A DNA stretch of 5,298 bases from the NCBI GenBank assembly GCA_023424785.1, contig JAFADP010000187.1:1-5298 (forward strand), in the 5' to 3' direction. The translations under genes were made by a program, and so were the position numbers. The DNA comes from Bacillota bacterium. Its GTDB lineage: Bacteria > Bacillota > Clostridia > Clostridiales > Clostridiaceae. The notes beneath the pieces are model-generated. The model saw only the letters and a program-made list of their open reading frames with translations, did no database searches and had not been told where the DNA came from. Shown in pieces: positions 4,860-5,298 of the stretch (position 1 is its first letter; every line of letters begins with the position of its first letter).

Positions 4860-5297
4860 TTAAAAAGATGATAATTCTTCTCTTACTTCCATCAAAATAA
4901 TTCCCAACTTATTTTTCCCAGAACCATCCTTTCCACATCCCCAATAATAATCATTAGTTGTCTTTTCAATAATAGTTTCCTTACCAGTAGATATTAGAAC
5001 ATCTCTAATTTCCTTATTCTGTGAAAATTTTGCATATACGGCCTTTCGCATAATATCATCTTTTACTTGCTCCCAATCTTCTCTCAATGGCAAATCTCTA
5101 TTTCTTCCCATCTCTGCTGCTTTCATTGGATTATCAAGTAAGCGGATTATTTCTTCATATTCAGTTCCACAAAATTTTTGTGCCTGAAAGTAATGTTCAC
5201 TAGTCATCCACCTTTTTCCGTCTAATTCAAAATCATAATGTGCAAAATTTGAAAAACAACCATATTCATCGTTAATTTTATAAAAATATATTGCCAT
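4860..5297 (-). CDS. NADAR/YbiA-family N-glycosidase
   Basis: A 145-aa single-domain protein of the NADAR family (PF08719; YbiA, COG3236), about the usual length and complete. Signatures are GCFSNF (13-18), the core WMTSEHYFQAQKF (30-42) with E34 as the probable catalytic acid, DNPMKAAEMGR (55-65), RKAVYAKFSQN (84-94), and the C-terminal TTNDYYWGCGKDGSGKNKLG (113-132). Family members hydrolyse N-glycosidic bonds: some remove early riboflavin-pathway intermediates, others release ADP-ribose from modified guanine and act as antitoxins or damage reversers for DarT-like enzymes. No riboflavin gene or DarT is visible here, so the substrate is open. The start ATG lies one base from the window edge and its ribosome binding site is outside. 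Confidence 0.9.
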   Translation of the reverse strand: MAIYFYKINDEYGCFSNFAHYDFELDGKRWMTSEHYFQAQKFCGTEYEEIIRLLDNPMKAAEMGRNRDLPLREDWEQVKDDIMRKAVYAKFSQNKEIRDVLISTGKETIIEKTTNDYYWGCGKDGSGKNKLGIILMEVREELSSF

Positions 5298-5298
5298 A

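Overview
The window is about 75% A+T. All convincing genes lie on the minus strand, with AAGGAG-type ribosome binding sites and hairpin-plus-T-run terminators. Together with the protein families present, this suggests a Firmicute of the Clostridium type; no species is assigned. The content is accessory: a toxin-antitoxin pair, a nuclease-associated ATPase, a decayed polymorphic toxin with small immunity-like genes, and a NADAR-domain enzyme. There are no housekeeping genes.

Layout in the direction of transcription (right to left). A NADAR/YbiA-family gene (4860-5297) ends at a strong terminator (4753-4809). Next is the 5'-truncated remnant of a polymorphic toxin (4276-4734). It has two in-frame TAG codons, one of which replaces an expected Trp in a C-terminal K-[W]-LESHGW motif. 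Three nt after the toxin's original stop begins an intact 82-aa probable immunity gene (4024-4272). After a 222-bp spacer with a GC-rich block come an unrecognised 156-aa gene (3331-3801) and a gene that looks frameshifted (2732-3270); both could be further immunity genes.

The left half holds two consecutive cassettes with unrelated coding content but the same non-coding flanks. Cassette 2 is an AAA ATPase (1385-2641). Cassette 1 is an MntA/HepT-type nucleotidyltransferase antitoxin and HEPN RNase toxin (248-1118). Each is preceded by a 72-bp promoter-bearing repeat (B2 2664-2735, B1 1185-1256; 4 mismatches) and followed by a 94-bp terminator-bearing repeat (A2 1287-1380, A1 129-222; about 7 mismatches). 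The ATPase stops 4 bp before repeat A2 and appears to have lost the nuclease half usual in its family. Repeat B2 contains the stop codon of the upstream gene. This looks like defence genes exchanged between, or inserted with, fixed promoter and terminator flanks, and it is the most notable feature of the window.

At the left edge a near-consensus extended -10 promoter faces right on the plus strand. It would transcribe a perfect 12-bp hairpin and repeat A1 with no sizeable ORF, so it is a candidate small RNA gene.
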